Part shown: positions 47,777 through 62,383 of the stretch, piece by piece
Position numbering within the stretch: the stretch's first letter is position 1
Layout: each line of letters opens with the position of its first letter
Source: Lineus longissimus
Lineage: Eukaryota; Nemertea; Pilidiophora; Heteronemertea; Lineidae
Direction of reading: 5' to 3'
Assembly (NCBI RefSeq): GCF_910592395.1
Contig: NC_088308.1
Coordinates: forward strand, 22,337,501-22,401,500
DNA: 64,000 nucleotides
The notes under the pieces: model-generated
Told to the model about the DNA's origin: nothing
Databases searched by the model: none
The model's input: the letters and a program-made list of their open reading frames with translations, nothing else
Translations under genes and position numbers: made by a program

Positions 47777-50700
47777 GGTTGCGCGCAAAAGTCATCGGAG
47801 ATTCAAATCGGGACTTTTGGACCCAGCCTCTAGCAAGGAAGAGTTGGTCACTCGTGGCCTATAATCACGACTGCTTTATACAGGCACTAGACTATTGTGG
47901 GCCATTTAAAGTGTCATAAAAACAAGAAAGATACAGTCTACACAGAATTGGGGTCGAAAGTTTTGATTTACTGCAGAGTATCGTTGGGAGAAAAAATTGG
48001 TTTTCGGGAGCAGGGGGGTATAACGACCTCCCAAACCCTCCCCTTTGAACCCGTGCCTGATTATATACATGTAATGTACCGTGTGATAAGGAAATCACAG
48101 TTGTCTTTGCAATTCAATATGTACAAAGGGATGCATTATAATGTGATTGGAATTATCCTGCAATTCGCAATTTACTTTCAAAGTGCTATGTTATGCCTTG
48201 GGGGAAATTGGTCCCACGATATCATACACAACTGCACATGCATGCGATATCATTATTTCGAACCATCATATCAAGGTCATCCCAAATGGAAAGGAGACAA
48301 GTAGAGTGAAAATATAACTGCCAGGCGCACTTCAGAGAGTCATGTAAGTCCATACATCATAGCTACGAGTACATTTGGTTAATGGTTCGAGGGGGTCATG
48401 AACAACCTGACATTCCTCTATCGCCAGGAGCAAAGCAAATATTAGCAAGCCAGGGTCCTTCAGAGCGACTACATTGATATTCTATGTGATTTGATCAACA
48501 CTTTTGCCCAGCATCTGATGCGTTGGCGTTGGACATAAAGGCCAACCTACAAAAGGATTCTCTGGTATTGCACTCAATATTCGTTTTTTATATGCTGTAA
48601 CGCAATGATGTCATCATTCAACGCGTACGTGAATCACCATTAAAAAATCGTTGTTTCGTTTCTCAGCATCAACCATTGTCCTCAAGCAAAAGTGACGGGA
48701 ATAATTTACAGGTACCGACCGATTAATTCAGCTCGGATACATCGTTGTAGCAACATTGTGTGCTTCTATTTGACCATAACAATTGGAAAATAAGGCTAAA
48801 CACCGCACACAAATGGTGCTTGATATCCTCGATATCATCCCATCTAGAATGATGATTTTGTCTTGCTCAAAATATGACGATGGTCTACTACACTCTCGAA
48901 CTTAGCATTGAAATATTCTGAAAAATATTCGACCTTGGACTTGTCTAGATAAGAGCTACGATGCGTGCAGGATAATTGGAAAACTGTCAAACTTGCAGTC
49001 CAGTGTACTCCCCAGTTGAAATCTATAACCTGCCGAAAAGTCATTAGTTTGACTTGATCGAGAGACGTTCTTTGCCACCTAATTATCTCAGTTGTCGCAG
49101 TATCAGTGATTTGTAATTAATTTGGACGTACGCAGACTTTACATTGCCTTTCACCTGTGACAGCCTGTTAATAAGCTTGTTCATACGGGTCATATTCGAT
49201 CACGACCATTTGAAGCAAATAACTGATTTCTTATTTGAACCACATTTTAACAGTGTTACCATGAGCAAGATCGAGATCCCTTACTTTACTAGTATTCTAG
49301 AACTTCATAATTCCTAATTTTTTCTCTCAAAATGTTTAAGGGTATTTTTCTTTTTCTGACAACTCCACGTAAAGGTCCAGTTGTCTTAAAAGCATAAAAT
49401 AACACCTAAATTACATAATTTATGTGTGAGTTTCTATGAAATAAATTGTTTTTCTGGTACCTTCTAAGTTTAAATCCACAGAATGAAATGTTGAAAAAAC
49501 AAGTTATTCATAAATTTGTGAAACTCAATGGGAACCATGCATTTTATTTATTATAAGTGCGAATTCAACAGAATCAATGGGAAAAGGGCACATTTGTTGA
49601 CCATTTAGGTTGTTAATGCGAGCCAACTTAACAATTTAAAATCCCCCCCCCCCGTTTTGAGAAAGGTTTGGGACGGGAAACAATGATATGTTATATTTAC
49701 CTGCCCATGTTAAGTACACGTTAAAAGTTTACTTCAGATAACTCAATTTTGCTTTTGATGTGTTTTGAAGTATAGCTAGAATTTCAATCAATGCGAGATA
49801 TCTTTTTTCCTTCACGTGTCAAACAGTTTCGTCAAGTTAGCTTAATGTTAGTTGCCAGCTTGTCAACTCAATCCATCTCCAAACCAAATTATCTTTTCAA
49901 ATGAACTGAGGATCTATTTGCGTAAACCTAGCTGCCAAATGCACATTCGCTTTAATTGGTCGACGATCCATTAATCATTTTCACGCGACTGATTTTAATA
50001 AAGTGTTTGATTGTATTACCTAAGATTTGCTGATTGTTATTGATCGATTGATGTGTTGTATACCAGTCAGAGTATCAATTTATAAAAATGTTAATCCATG
50101 CAATCATGAAAGCGATGAAGGCTGCCGTATCCATATTCACAAATACAAAAATGTCAAGGGTACATTTCTTTGTAAATGTTACTCTGAATTCGGCTTATTA
50201 AAACAGGAAACCGACGCCCAGCGCCCTAATAGTAGACAATAATGTTGCATTGGTCGAATGCAGAGGATTTTGAAACTAAATATTTTTGTTGTTATCTTGT
50301 TATGTTCCACCCTGACCGTAATTTAGTACCCGGCCAGCGTTGAACGACCTGCCTTTGCTATAATAATTGAGCACATTAAGCCAGGTAAATATGACCAGTT
50401 CCGACCGATCTTTACCCTCCCATCTGAGAGACTCCATCCACCATCATTAAGTAACAGCCTTCGGCAAAAATTAGCTTTGGTTCATCTTAGAAACAATCTG
50501 ACCTCTTTGAAAGTATGTAACCGAACTTTGGCAGTGTATATGTTGTACCCCTAGGCACCAGGAAGCTCTGTAACATTTCTGTTGTCCATGTGATATCTAT
50601 TATTAGTAGTATAGTTGTGAGATACCATGAATACTATACTACATGTAGTATCTCGGCTTAGAGACCCGGAAATATCAATCATGATTCGGAAGTCATATGG

Positions 50701-53700
50701 TTTCCCAATTATTGTATAGCGGATGTTCAATCCGTGGCAATGCGATCTTACCGCTGCCAGGTTGAGTATCTCATGAGAACAGGAAGTGAATGAAGGTATT
50801 CGGATTCATTGATGATTTGAAGGACATCCGGTGACCGGTAGAGGCACTACTGCTGCCGAGGTAGAGATGACAACATGAGAATCTAAATGAGCCATTGTTT
50901 TAAGAGGAAATATATATATATTATGAGGTATTGTGCGGTTTAATAATACTTTATGGTAGCATTTTTTGTCATTGAAGCTCGAGTTTAGTTGCAGATTGAG
51001 ATCAATCCAGAAAGCTGATGAGTTATCAATCATGCGCGCATGATCCTTCGCCCAGGTTCCACCTGGTCTTTTCCGTTTAGTACAAGAGCACCTCGTGTAA
51101 CTCGAAACCGTCTTCGCCGAGACAATTACTTCCAAGCATAAAGAGGCGATTAATTATAAGTTGTGTTATGCATTTCAATTAATCGGCGATGCATTCAATA
51201 GTAACCAGTGGCGTGTTAATTTCTCCGCCAACGTGAACGCTCAATACTCTCAGTGCTCGGGTGTGATAGTCGGATTATCTCTTCAGAAATCCTGTGCTAA
51301 CTTACTGCGTGACTTCGGAATGAATGAAGATGTATAAGTTAGATTATTCACTGCGAGGAGGATCAGGCGGCTCGCGCCAAGGCTTTGACAGAAGTACACT
51401 TGACAAAAGGATCAGCATGAACTGCAGTTTCAAATGGTCTGATTATCACGCCTCTAGGCAACTAGCAAACCACAAAAGTTTATCACGTGTGTTCGAGAAC
51501 TAGCTCCGTTAAGCTCTGAACGTAGTGTGAAAGAATATTTTGTCACAACTCATCATCAAATTGTTATTAATATCATGCTTGTACAAGTAAATGAAAACAC
51601 ATCCGTGCTGAAAACAACATGCTGAATTATCACTTCTTTACCAGCTGAATGCTACAATGTTATATTCAAAGGGTACGACTATGCAACTATGGCTTCAGTA
51701 GATTTATATCTGTCACCATAATCTACAGACACAGAGGTAATTTCGCAGGATTTTTATGTGATCCATATTAATTGGGGAACTTATGTAAGATAGATGACGA
51801 TGTTGACTAAACAATGCTACACCCATATCAAATAGAAAAATAAGTAACAAGTACATACAGCGGCGGCGAGATAATTATCGACTTAACAAAATATCATGAG
51901 ATCTCGCTGGCAGGTGCGTGGTTTTACTCGGCTCCAAGGTACCTTCTGCACCGAGACGAGAATACTTATAGTACATGTACTTCTAAAAACGAGTTGATGA
52001 TAGTTTTTTACGAATGTTTGTGCTACGACATCTTTAATTAAATCAAAACAGGATTGGCGAACTTCACATATCTTCACTGACAAAATGGCTTCCATTATAG
52101 CATGATATGATGAATGACATGATAGATTTTTTGATTATTACGTCTCGAACTCAGTTAATGTAATACGGTTTCGGTGATTCAGTGACCAACGTCATAGTCA
52201 GTGGTGAGACAGGAACGTGCTGGCGGGCATACAATATCAGTCTAAAATAGACAATCGGTAACCGGTTTTCATGGATTCGTTCAGAGGTGACACCTTATCC
52301 TAAGTCACATAAAATCTTTCATTACAAATTCTGTGTCTGCATCCTCATTGACGAAGAGAGACACTGACAAGTTTTTTTTTGCGAAGTCTTACTTAAGCTA
52401 CATTATTTCCGAGCTAAATCTTCGCACGTGTACTCAAATATTTTCTTCCGGAGAAAATATAGTTGGCTTCTGTGTAAAGATAGATTTTGGTGACAAGGCT
52501 GCCGTCATACAAAGATTGTTGAGATGTTTTTGTGTGAAAGTGTTCGCATATAGTGGGTTTATTTCAAGAACACTAAACCTACTTCCATTAGCCATTAGCC
52601 AACCTCTTGACTTTCCGCACTTGGGTGCCAATAACCATTACCATTAAAATAGCTTTGATAGCTTCAACCCCGAATGTGCGGTTTCGGTGATGCAATTATA
52701 GCAGTGCTGCATCTTCTTCACTTAATAGGCAGAGAAGCAATGATTGGCTTTTTTGTGCAGTCTTGCTAGCAGCAGCTATACATTTCCGAACGCAGTCATG
52801 TTATTTAAGGCTTCCTTCCTGCTCCATGATAACACTTCATTTAGACGGTCGTACATGAAGCTGTCATGTAAAAGTGATCCATAAAGAGATACTGAACCAT
52901 GGTAGAAAAATTAAGCAACAGTCAGCCACCAGAAACGACAGTCATAATAGGAACCAACTTATCGTGTAAAACTCCCCTATTGGCAGATATCCGTTGACAT
53001 TAGAGACTTAACAGAGAATGAAGCGATTTCCACAAACAAAATTCATCGAATTGGTAACATTCTCTTTGATGCACCCAAGCTTAACGGAGGTGCAACCGAT
53101 AGTACTGGTACATAGCGTACGTGCAGTTTTAACTCCTCGTGAAACGTTGATATTGGTTGATTGGTACAGATACCATAGTCATAGTACATGTAAATCAAAC
53201 ATTAGTTGGTTTCCTAATTGAAATTTGGGAGTGGTGGGCAGGGGCACCTGATTGAGCCATGGCTTACAAGTGTTCTATAGACCACGACGTATAACTCGTA
53301 ATATTACTTACTACAAATCATTTGAGTTTCATCAGGCAATGGCAAAATACAAGTAGTTTCTACTAAGCATGATTAGTTTCTGTCAATCTCCGTTATATAG
53401 TATTAAGTGTGGCAATCGTCTCAGCATCTCACAAAGATCACGCCGTGGGTATCACTTCCCTAAGCCCTGTTTTAGAGACGTGTCTTTTCTCTGACACCTT
53501 TGGACTAAATGAAAGTACTTGTCCACGTAATCACATTCGCCGGAGGTCTCAGACGAGATATATATCACTGGTAACGCTAACAATGGACATTGATGAAAGT
53601 GACATAGTATAAAATGATAGGAAGGCCTCCCAGGCTTTTAGGGACAAAGCACAGGAACTGCTTTGTAACAGATCACAGGTTCCACGAGGATAAATATATC

Positions 53701-56700
53701 TTAATACAACAAAGACACCTCATCCTAGATCCTCCTATTACAAATCTTTGGATCGTTTCTTTAAACACTCATGCAAAGAGTGCACAATGCATTTAAGAAA
53801 CCAGCTAAAGGCGCTGCGCGGTTCTGTATAGAATTATTTCACGCCAGCCATGTTGGAGGTTAGAACAATGATTTGTCGTGACAGACTTAACTTAATCAAA
53901 TGCAGGTTTGCTTTCCTTTGTTTGTCCTTCCAGCATGGCTGGTGATGACGTCACGTGAAACCACTCTTTTGACATTAACTCTAAGTCTCACCTTTAATGG
54001 AGAGGCTAAGGTAACTCATCTTAAAAAATTGATTACAGTCATCGAGTGACATTTTTGACATCACCAATTGGAAGGAAATTTTCAAACTAATGAAACACAA
54101 GAATATTTGAAAATCTTAACCGGACCTCTCTAACGTATGACGTGGAACACGACTTCATTAGTTGCCACAAACGAAAATGTTCGAGATTCGATTTGAATTA
54201 ATGCGCTAATAATGTTTCAAGTTTAAAGTTCTCTCTGAGTTACAATGGATCGAAATTGCCAAGCCACTCTGCGTTATGATCTTGACATAAAAGAAAGAAC
54301 TTGTTGATGGCGACATGACGATTACAGATCGCCAACTTTTGATGATGATCGAAAAGCAATCCCGTTAATAATCAGCTATCAGCAGCGTATTAATAACGTG
54401 ATTTAGGAAGCATGATAGACGCATCAATTAGTGCTGTATATCGGGTCCGGCCAGATTCAGACAAAACAACCTAAGCTTCGACTTAACAATGGAGTAAAGA
54501 TGGTAGATTGTCTCTTCAGGAGATTTGCGCTTATCGAGATAATAGTCCATTCGTAAATTTGCGTCCGAATGGTTTGGGGCTCTGGAGGGCAAACTTCTTC
54601 AGCGAAGTCCAATGGTCATTTGGAGTGTCCCTTTGATAGGCCACAATTTGTTTCTGTATATTTCTCACTCATTCTTGATGACATTCGTATGTCTTCCAGA
54701 AAAAAAATGAGGTCTCTGTGTCAAAATCCGACTGAAACGACCGTTGGTATGTCACACGCTAAATGGATAAGGTGTCAAAAGTAATCACAGGAAAGTACGC
54801 ACTTCGACGGTTTTTACCAATAAAAGATTTCCCGCAGGGTTTTTCAATGCGAGAAATATATTTACCTGATGGGTGAAGAGAAGATGTCAGGCACAGCGTT
54901 CAGACTTCACCACTTACTGTTTGAGCTCTACACATTTTCAACTGTATAATCTTCCAATGTGTGATGATGTATAGATTAGTTACTGAAGCCTGTCATCAAA
55001 CGTTCCTTCCTGATGTAGACAATGAGCAACGTAACTTAGAAGATGACAGGCTTTTATCAGTCTACCAGATTTTATTCCAAAGCCTGTATTACACTCAATC
55101 ATTATCATCACGTATCCGTATGATAAATTATAGAGTTTACCAAGGCAAAAAGTGTAATCAATGTTATAAAAAAACCGATAGAATTCCTAATCGAGGAGAA
55201 TATGATGAACAATATCTGGAGACATTTTCAAATCTCAATATATCAAAATAGCAATGATGCTTAATGATGTTTAATAAAGACATTGTAAACGAATTTAAAA
55301 CTTTTGAGAGATTTTGCTAAAAATGTCCCTTTCAAATCATCTTCTGCAGAATTCACGACGAGCAAGCTTTGTGCATACAACCTAAAATTTGTTCTTTTTT
55401 CAGTGTTATATTCAGTGTAATTAAATTGCAATTAAATTCTGAAAGCAGAGTTGAAAACTTTGATTTATATGTCTTTGGCATTATCTTCTATTATTCACCT
55501 TCATTTTGGTAGAAATTAAAAGATCCTTCAATGAAAGCGGATGTTTTTATTTGTTGTTAGATTCTACCGTCTCTGTGAAGACTTCCCATCGCCAACATCA
55601 TGGTCGGGTGCTTTCGCCTCATCATGATGAAACACATACTCATTCTGCCGCTGTCGGGCAATCAAACGCCTGAAGTTGTGTGGGGAAAGTCATAAGAATT
55701 GAAGCAACAGCCCGCATTCTGATGAAATAAAGCCTTTACTCTATTTTCCGTGACATTATATCGGACATGTTGGACCAATCTACTTCAGACGAATTGCCCT
55801 ATAACACTGTACTCACACTGTATCATTAATAAGCTTTATATTCAACAGTACGTGACCAATTCAGCTTCATATAGGATATCTCGTCTTTAAAACTCCTCGC
55901 CTTACCGTCGCTATTATGTATTTCCAGATTAAACTAGTCTGCCTCCTGTATCCAGGCCTGACCAAGTCAAAACCGGCGACTTTTGAATATGCGTTTACGT
56001 GACCGTATGTTTGTCCACCTACATTAATGTAAAAACCCAAGCTATTGCTATCCATGAAACGACCAAATCAGGAGCGTGTGGGATATCTCAAACCTAGAAC
56101 TCGGCTAATAGTGGAAAATTGGTCCCGGGATAATTCGTCCCCGCGGGGTTCGTCTCCGGATAATTCCTGCTAGGAGACTAGTACCCGAAGATAATTGTAT
56201 CTGATTGTATCAATCTCTGTTAACCAAGCCAAACCACACCTAAAGACCCCAAATAAATACCTATAGTGGTGTGTCGCCTGAATCCGATCGGAATCAAATA
56301 CCATCGTTCATTCCCTCATTGAATGTCTATGGCAATATTTATATTCATTATCCAGGTTGTTTGAGGATATCGGAATTTCCAACATGCCAGACGAGCAAAG
56401 GAATTAAGGGCGAAAGGAACAAAAAATATGGAATGTTTCGCATTCCAAAAATTATGACTAATTATTGCTAATATCTATCATTTTTACAATGTACACATTC
56501 AATATGATAAAAAATGAAAGCCTTAAATAAGTATAATTTTGATATGATGGGCAGATGGATTTTCGAATGGACATCACACATCACCCAGACCAAACCTTGT
56601 CTCCCGTTTCCATCTATGACATTACACTCAGAAAATGCAACGAAACGTATGAAACTATTGAAGTGGATAGTCCGCTATCATTTCATCATCCTTGGGATGT

Positions 56701-57112
56701 CTCGCTAACGTGAATGACACTACATGATGAATCTGAGCGCACTCGGCATTTTAATCGAGACAATCACATCCCTTTGACTTCGCCATTGATCATCCAAGAC
56801 TCGGGGGTCCTCAAGTGATGCGGTTAAATAAAAACTGGCGGAATTAAGTGATTACGTTTTCTACTTTGAAAGTCCTCCTGGAAAATGTCTATCGCTCTTG
56901 GACGCTGTCACCGCTTCCGTTTCAAGTCGTTCTCTTTGTTCTATGACTGCAATTTTGAGAAACTTTAATGGTAATGAGCGGAAACAAGTCATCAATTGGT
57001 GTTATTTTATGCTTTAAAACTTTTTACATTCGTATTTTTCACATTTTCCCATCATATCCAATAGTTTCCTGTCAGTAATATTTCAAGCCACGGCTAACTC
57101 AAGTTTCGCGGA

Positions 57113-57645
57113 ATGCACTTATTTCCGTTTATAATGAGCTCGGATGACAGAGTTTTCCCAATTGTGAGGCGAATAAATCGCGTCTCCGATGAACACAGAG
57201 TCAGCTTTCTTCACCAGCAACAGACTGGTGTTCCAGCATCTGCTGCGGAGGTAGGATTCGCCAAGACAGACGTAAAGGAGGAATCACGATTAGAAAATAA
57301 TTCAGTCGGATGTTTGGCCGATATGAATCAATACAGAAACGTTTGTGAACAGACGTTTGGATACCTTTGCACTTTCACGGCATCTTTTCCAAATGTTATT
57401 CAAGAACTTTTTACCGGTATATCTCGTTTGATCTGATGATTGAGGAAACACTGAGACACGAACGCTTATTGAAGCTGAAATCGGCCTCACATTTGTTCAA
57501 AAGGAGATGCGGGGACATGTACCTCGAGTACTTTGGCACCGTTTCACCGATCTCCGGTGGCGATCGTGGGGTTTACCGGCATATTGGGGTTCACCGGACT
57601 CCTTTAATGCGGGGTCGATCATCCCTTGCGCTATATTCCCCCTGA
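57113..57645 (+). CDS. uncharacterised coding-like block, two overlapping frames
   Basis: The first frame (57113-57436) starts at ATG and reads MSSDDRVFPIVRRINRV ... GCLADMNQYRNVCEQ to a stop. The second, in another frame, is open through 57645 (IEETLRHERLLKLKSAS, CGDMYLEYFGTVSPISGG). Together they look like one coding sequence with a frameshift, or exons of a gene; GAG|gtagga at 57251 is a possible donor. No family is recognised. Confidence 0.18.
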
Positions 57646-60600
57646 ACAGACGAAAGCTTGTTGAAAATGATCGTTGCAGACCAAAAACACCTGGCGGAAT
57701 ATCGGACCCGGAGAAAAAGATACGCACCCGGCCGTCGACAGCTGGCCTCAGATGACAAAATGATAGCAAGCCACCGCTGTACTATACTACCTAACGCATT
57801 GATTACAAAATAAATCGCAAAAATTGCTTGAGACGCCGAACGGTCGATCCTTTTCGAGGATAACAGCGAAAACCTATAAAAGCTTATCACGTTTTCCATT
57901 CAGTTGAGAAAGCCGTAACGTGACACTTTCTGCTATTTCCTATAAAGAAGAAGCCGCAGTTATGGCGACAACCTGAACATTAATGCAAAATGATGCGCGT
58001 TCGTTTTTTTGTGTTTGAATTCTCCAATTTCATCAGCCAGTGGCGTCCACCGTTTTCATTCGGAAATTGATATGTAACAATGGCACCGATCTGGCGCATC
58101 GGAATATGAATTCGGCGCCTGATCAATTTCACTACAAAATCTTTGAAATATTGATGAGTGTTTGGCAGTTTCCTGACAGAATGGCGTGACTATTTGAACA
58201 CTGCCACGGAACAACTCACAGAAACGTAGTAGTAACCCAAACGTAGCAGGCCATCGTATACTATAAGAAGGGATCCTCAAGACTGATCCATTTCACAACG
58301 TATAAGAACTTTGCATCACATTCAGAAGAAAACTACCCAAACCGGCCCTATCAGATGACGTCCTGCAAAGAAAATTTACAATCTTGTTTGATGGCTTTTA
58401 ACTGGGACAAAGAAAGACACTTTAAAAAAACGCAGTTCTTTGTGAAGCTGCACTGATCACGAATCAGGTGACCTACCAGTTAGTATCATTTTTAAAGATT
58501 TTCCATGATCAGTGCACACCATCCGTATTTTCAAGTACATCATTGTCTCACCGTTCTAAAAGAAAAAAGGAAATCTTGGTGCGTTTGACAGTAGTGCCCA
58601 TGAACATTGGGTGTGGTCGACATGCATGAATACCTACTTAAATGTCCAACACGATTAGCGATGCAGTGGCTGGAACAAGTGGCGAGGAAAGCTATTAATC
58701 AAAGAGGTGTTAAAGGTGTACATCGATGACATGATCGTTTTATCATAAATTGTCACTTAACATGACTTCTCTCAATAGCTGAATACGTGCAGTTATGCAC
58801 GGAGCACGTTGGAAAATAATGTTTAAAAGCACAATGAGCTATAGTCAATTCATGTCACGAAGAGAAGATGGGACCTCTAATGATAACTGAACCTGGTCCA
58901 ACAACCCAATACAATCAAGATCATCTATGTCTTCGTCAAGTCTGAACGAACATCTCCTGGGTCATAAATGGATTCTTTATCACCGGAAATGTAATATAAA
59001 CAACAACTGAAATGAGTTTTTTTCCTGTGATGCACACCGCCTGGAAATGGAGGGCGGGTGTAACCATTAGTGTTGTGTACAGATTACTGTAAACACTGCA
59101 ACATCAAGTAATCTACGCCTGGGCAGACTTTCAAAGGTATTCGTTGTTGCTTACCGTTCACCTCTGGGTTTGATCTGACGCTTTCCCAATATACACCTCA
59201 TATACCACTTGATAGATAGACAACGTCGGCACGAACACCGGCCTTAGGCTGAGTAGGGTAAATTGATTAGCTTTTAAGATCTTCGCAAATCGGTGGTTAT
59301 TGAAAATATGAACGTGACCAGGTCCAAATATGAACGTGACCAGGCCAAGATGTGCGGGTCAAACCTTCGTTCTTTCAGATCTCGAACTCGGCAGAATCCT
59401 CGAGATTTCTTCTTTGTCTTCAGTTTAAGTTTCAGGGGGCAGGGGGTCAGGAGGGGCAATTTTGGTGACTAACGTCCCAACCGTTTAGTTGACACACCAT
59501 CGTCCGATTAAATGACCCAAGAACTCCATATTACACCACTCGCAGAACTAGGCAAGGCCAGAGAGTTAAATATCTGACCACCTGTCTCCTTATTGTTCTT
59601 TTATCAACATTCATTTCGTCTTCTCACGTTATATCACTCGTTCGGTGTCTCAGCAAGTTGCACTCTGATTTCTCAGGTTTCCAAATACCCCAGCCACGAC
59701 GACTCGACAACTTAGAATGATTCGCGTTATTAGATCTCTTTAGGGTGATCCTTGCATCACGAATGGAAAAAGAAGTTGTTCAGACAAGCCATATCGTACA
59801 TCTGCTGTGTAAATGTACTCGATGCAACATGTTTGTGTACACGTACGTCCATTTTACTGATTTATACTCTCGAGCAATACCCTCCACAAAGGCGCTACCC
59901 TGGCCAGGATAGTAGCAGACAGATTGAAATAAACTTTCTCTTTTTAATCACTTCACAAATACTGACGATTTCTCTGTCCTGGCTACGCTTCATCCTCATC
60001 TAAACATCATTTATTGTACTCACCTTATTTTAATCCTACAAAGGACACATGATCATGCAAATGTAGAATGAAGGTTTTGATATTTGAATTTTCGTTGAAA
60101 TCGGGACTAAGCCATGTTAGCTGACTGATGTAAAAGCTCTTTCAGTAAAGAGGCTTATCCAGCTTCTTATGTGTTCCCTTGGTGTACGCTCACCAGGAGA
60201 ATAAATTACTCGTGTAAGCCCTTTTATGTTTAGCCTTTTTAAAACCTATAAACATATAACAATATCAAAAATGTTTCAAAGTTGTATGAGTAGAACATGT
60301 CCTCAGCAACTTTACATTACTGGTAATCAATATATGACGGGGATTTTAAACCTCCATCCTCCGCCTAAGGATTAATCGTTGTGACTCCAATGATGGAAAA
60401 ACCTTTTTAAGCATTATCAATGATAACAAACCTTGACAAAGGTTAACTCTGAATGATCGAAGTGCTCATTCTCCAGTGTCATACAAACCACAGTCGATGA
60501 ATTGCGAAAGATAACGGGAAATTAACGCCCCACTACTGCACATCCAAACACGAAAACAAAGGTGTTGGTTCTCCGAATGCTCTGCATGCGCGATTCAAGC

Positions 60601-61481
60601 AAAATCGCTCTCTCCGTGGTGACCTCCTCTTGCAGCTGTGTCGGCGACTTTTCAGGTTTATTGCATTTGGTGAGATATGTGAGCAACAGTCATTAGCAGG
60701 CCCATATATAGTAGCGTTAGCTCTCTAGCTATAACATATCGATAAGAGAAAGCCATACCCACATTTGAAGTTTCTATTTGCTCCTCGGAATACATGCCCA
60801 AAGTGCCCCCCCCCCCCCCCCCTCAAAAAGCAACGCACCAGTGTCCAGTAATCTGTGCCTCATAACGGCGACCAATACAAAATCTGGACATAAAGAATGC
60901 TCCATTCTTCCATTGTCAAAATAACGATCAGTTTGACCTCAGTTGTCTTCATTTTTTCCCCGTCAACGAAGCGCTTTCCTTTTTTCTTGTGTCATTTTTA
61001 TGGCCGTCATATCAGAATGCGGTATCGGCACTGAGAGTATAGCCTTTATGTTTAATCTACGCGCCCCATGATGGGATAGCAATCCAATTCCAGAGACAAT
61101 TTTTGTTGGGACCAACTGCCATATTACATCATAATCAAAGGGGACGTTTCTTTGGCTTGGCGAGATAAGAAGCCAGACAGATGTCATTAATTACAACTGT
61201 ATGAACATCTCTTAGCCGTTCATCACAAGTTGCCTTTCTACGGAATCCGTGCATGAAATCCTCATCAACGGTAAATATTGGGATTCATGTGTACTAAGGT
61301 GTATGGACATCAAACAGCTAAAGGCCGGGAGACACTTTGATATCCAAAGATGGCGAGAAGACGAGAATTAACGGCATCGGGAACTGTTAGGAATGAGGCC
61401 GAGATCTTGGAAAGAAGACCATCGAAAACCAAACCAGTTGGTCCTTCCAAGAGTTAGAGGGTGATAAAAATGATAATAACA

Positions 61482-61540
61482 ATGAGTTTTTATAGAGCGC
61501 TTTTCACCTCACTGTCTCAAAGCGCTTTATAATCGCACAC
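61482..61540. repeat. short interspersed repeat with AGCGCTT dyad, copy 1
   Basis: TGATAATAACAATGAGTTTT then TATAGAGCGCTTTTCACC and CTCAAAGCGCTTTATAATC. An AT-rich simple head followed by two AGCGCTTT-like blocks is a pattern repeated at 63732-63830. Similar elements are widespread in marine invertebrate genomes; this is recalled knowledge, not searched. Confidence 0.45.
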
Positions 61541-62151
61541 ATCATTACCATAAAGGAATAACCAGCCTGTTCAGAAACCTTTCTGGAGAGCCAAGGGTAG
61601 CTACAATCTAGCGCACGCAAGGGCATTTCAGGCCAACTGTGTGTAAGTTACTGACTACGAACTATACAATGTCATTACATAAAAGTGTTACTTCTACAGC
61701 TCCAAGGACCCAGCGACCTTGAAAATAATCTACAGTGAGCTTTTGGCTGTAATGAGATTCTTATAGCGTCTTTCCAATACAGACACAAATCTACCTAATG
61801 AGCCGGCAAATCGTTTCGTTTTCTCCTAATTTCTCAAATTTCAAATACTTACGTACATTAGTTGTCTGAATTACCATGAAAGGTAATATTGAATTTCACT
61901 GATGAGCGTGGCGGATGAACCATAGGCATACTTAATGAAGCCGCCCTACTTACAGGATAGGAACTTAGTAATAACTCAATGCAAGGATGCTTCCCCATAT
62001 GAGGCTCATCAGTATCTCAATGTATGTCATCCTTTTACTGAGCGAATTATCATCACGCGAGACTCGAAACCGCGGACGCTGGACACTGTATAGGCTCCCC
62101 TACGGTGAGCCAAAAATCAACATGTGAGACGTGTTACCATATTTTTCATCA

Positions 62152-62383
62152 AGTGAAACAAGGTACCGGAATCATCATCAAGTGAGACTGGGTATACCGG
62201 CACTGTCATCAAGTGAGACGGGGTACCGGGGTTGTCACCAAGTGAAACTGTGTACCAGGACTGTTATCAAGTGAGACGGAGTACCGGAATTGTCATTAAG
62301 TGAGACTGTGTACCGAGATTATCATGAGATGAGACGGGGTAGCGGAATTACCATCAAGTGAGACTGGGTACCGGAATTGTCAT
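62152..62383. repeat. tandem array, ~29-bp period
   Basis: About eight clear copies of a unit close to CATCAAGTGAGACTGGGTAC followed by CGGAATTGT, with scattered substitutions. No coding potential. Weaker copies extend leftward to about 62110. Confidence 0.88.

Larger units (their letters stand above)
45074..57112. other. no recognised gene; repeats and AT-rich sequence
   Basis: Contains the repeats at 45457 and 46128 and a C9 run at 49643. Isolated coding-like frames without family signature: 45731-45931 (-), 47.4-47.8 kb (both strands) and 50806-51135 (-). A GGATAATTC motif is repeated at 56127-56170 within a GC-rich patch. 52.0-56.1 kb shows nothing beyond short chance frames. Confidence 0.5.
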
